Part shown: piece after piece, positions 5,424 to 5,510 of the stretch
Position numbering within the stretch: position 1 is the first letter of the stretch
Layout of the letters: the number at the start of each line of letters is the position of its first letter
Source: CAXSEF01 sp964236535
GTDB taxonomy: Bacteria > Pseudomonadota > Alphaproteobacteria > Acetobacterales > Acetobacteraceae
Reading direction: 5' to 3'
Assembly: GCA_964236535.1 (NCBI GenBank)
Contig: CAXSEF010000147.1
Coordinates: 1-5,510, forward strand
DNA: 5,510 nt
Made by a program: the position numbers and the translations under genes
The notes under the pieces: model-generated
What the model was told of the DNA's origin: nothing
Databases searched by the model: none
The model's input: the letters and a program-made list of their open reading frames with translations, nothing else

Positions 5424-5510
5424 TCTACACCAGCGGCCTTGCGGATTGACCTGTAATGAGCCCTGTGCGCGAGAGGGCCTGAGGCGGCACTTCGCTCATT
5501 TTCTGGAGAT
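5424..5510. other. Upstream region of the flavoprotein gene, no gene seen
   Basis: 87 bp with no supported coding frame. It should contain the flavoprotein promoter, but I see no convincing -35/-10 pair on the minus strand. A 7-bp inverted repeat AATGAGC (5455-5461) and GCTCATT (5494-5500), 32 bp apart, is visible and may be chance. Whatever gene lies to the right begins outside the window. Confidence 0.4.

Noticed and set aside
5446..5451. TTGACC as a plus-strand -35 box
   Set aside because: No -10-like sequence at 16-18 bp spacing and no plus-strand gene visible before the window ends.
5455..5500. 7-bp inverted repeat AATGAGC/GCTCATT as an operator
   Set aside because: Short arms 32 bp apart at the window edge, easily chance; no known operator recognised.

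Overview
The window is a GC-rich chromosomal stretch (by eye around 70% G+C) with four complete protein genes and no RNA gene, CRISPR array or transposase. The protein sequences, the short class A PBP layout and the abundant intergenic palindromes resemble an alphaproteobacterium, most likely of the Rhodospirillales/Acetobacteraceae kind. That placement is inference from resemblance, not from a database search.

Layout. Positions 1-183 hold no gene I can support, but include a palindromic repeat (119-171) just past the 3' end of the first gene. A class I SAM methyltransferase-like gene reads leftward (184-807). Only 38 bp away, a radical SAM protein of the spore photoproduct lyase family reads rightward (846-1895). 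A 326-bp intergenic region (1896-2221) follows between convergent genes. It holds a repeat copy in the orientation of the lyase gene, a 117-bp MITE-like element with 21-bp terminal inverted repeats, and a repeat copy in the orientation of the next gene. A bifunctional class A penicillin-binding protein reads leftward (2222-4009). A 175-bp spacer with three consecutive hairpins separates it from a HI0933/BaiN-like flavoprotein gene, also leftward (4185-5423). The last 87 bp are the flavoprotein upstream region.

The four genes do not form an obvious pathway: one cell-wall synthase, one probable DNA-lesion or radical chemistry enzyme, one methyltransferase and one uncharacterised flavoenzyme. 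This looks like ordinary chromosomal housekeeping and accessory content, not a defence or mobile island. The most distinctive signal is non-coding. Every gene is followed by a copy of a repeat family (a GCCCAGACCCG-type core and/or its GC-rich hairpin) in the sense orientation of that gene, plus one MITE-like insertion. I see no convincing new multi-gene system.
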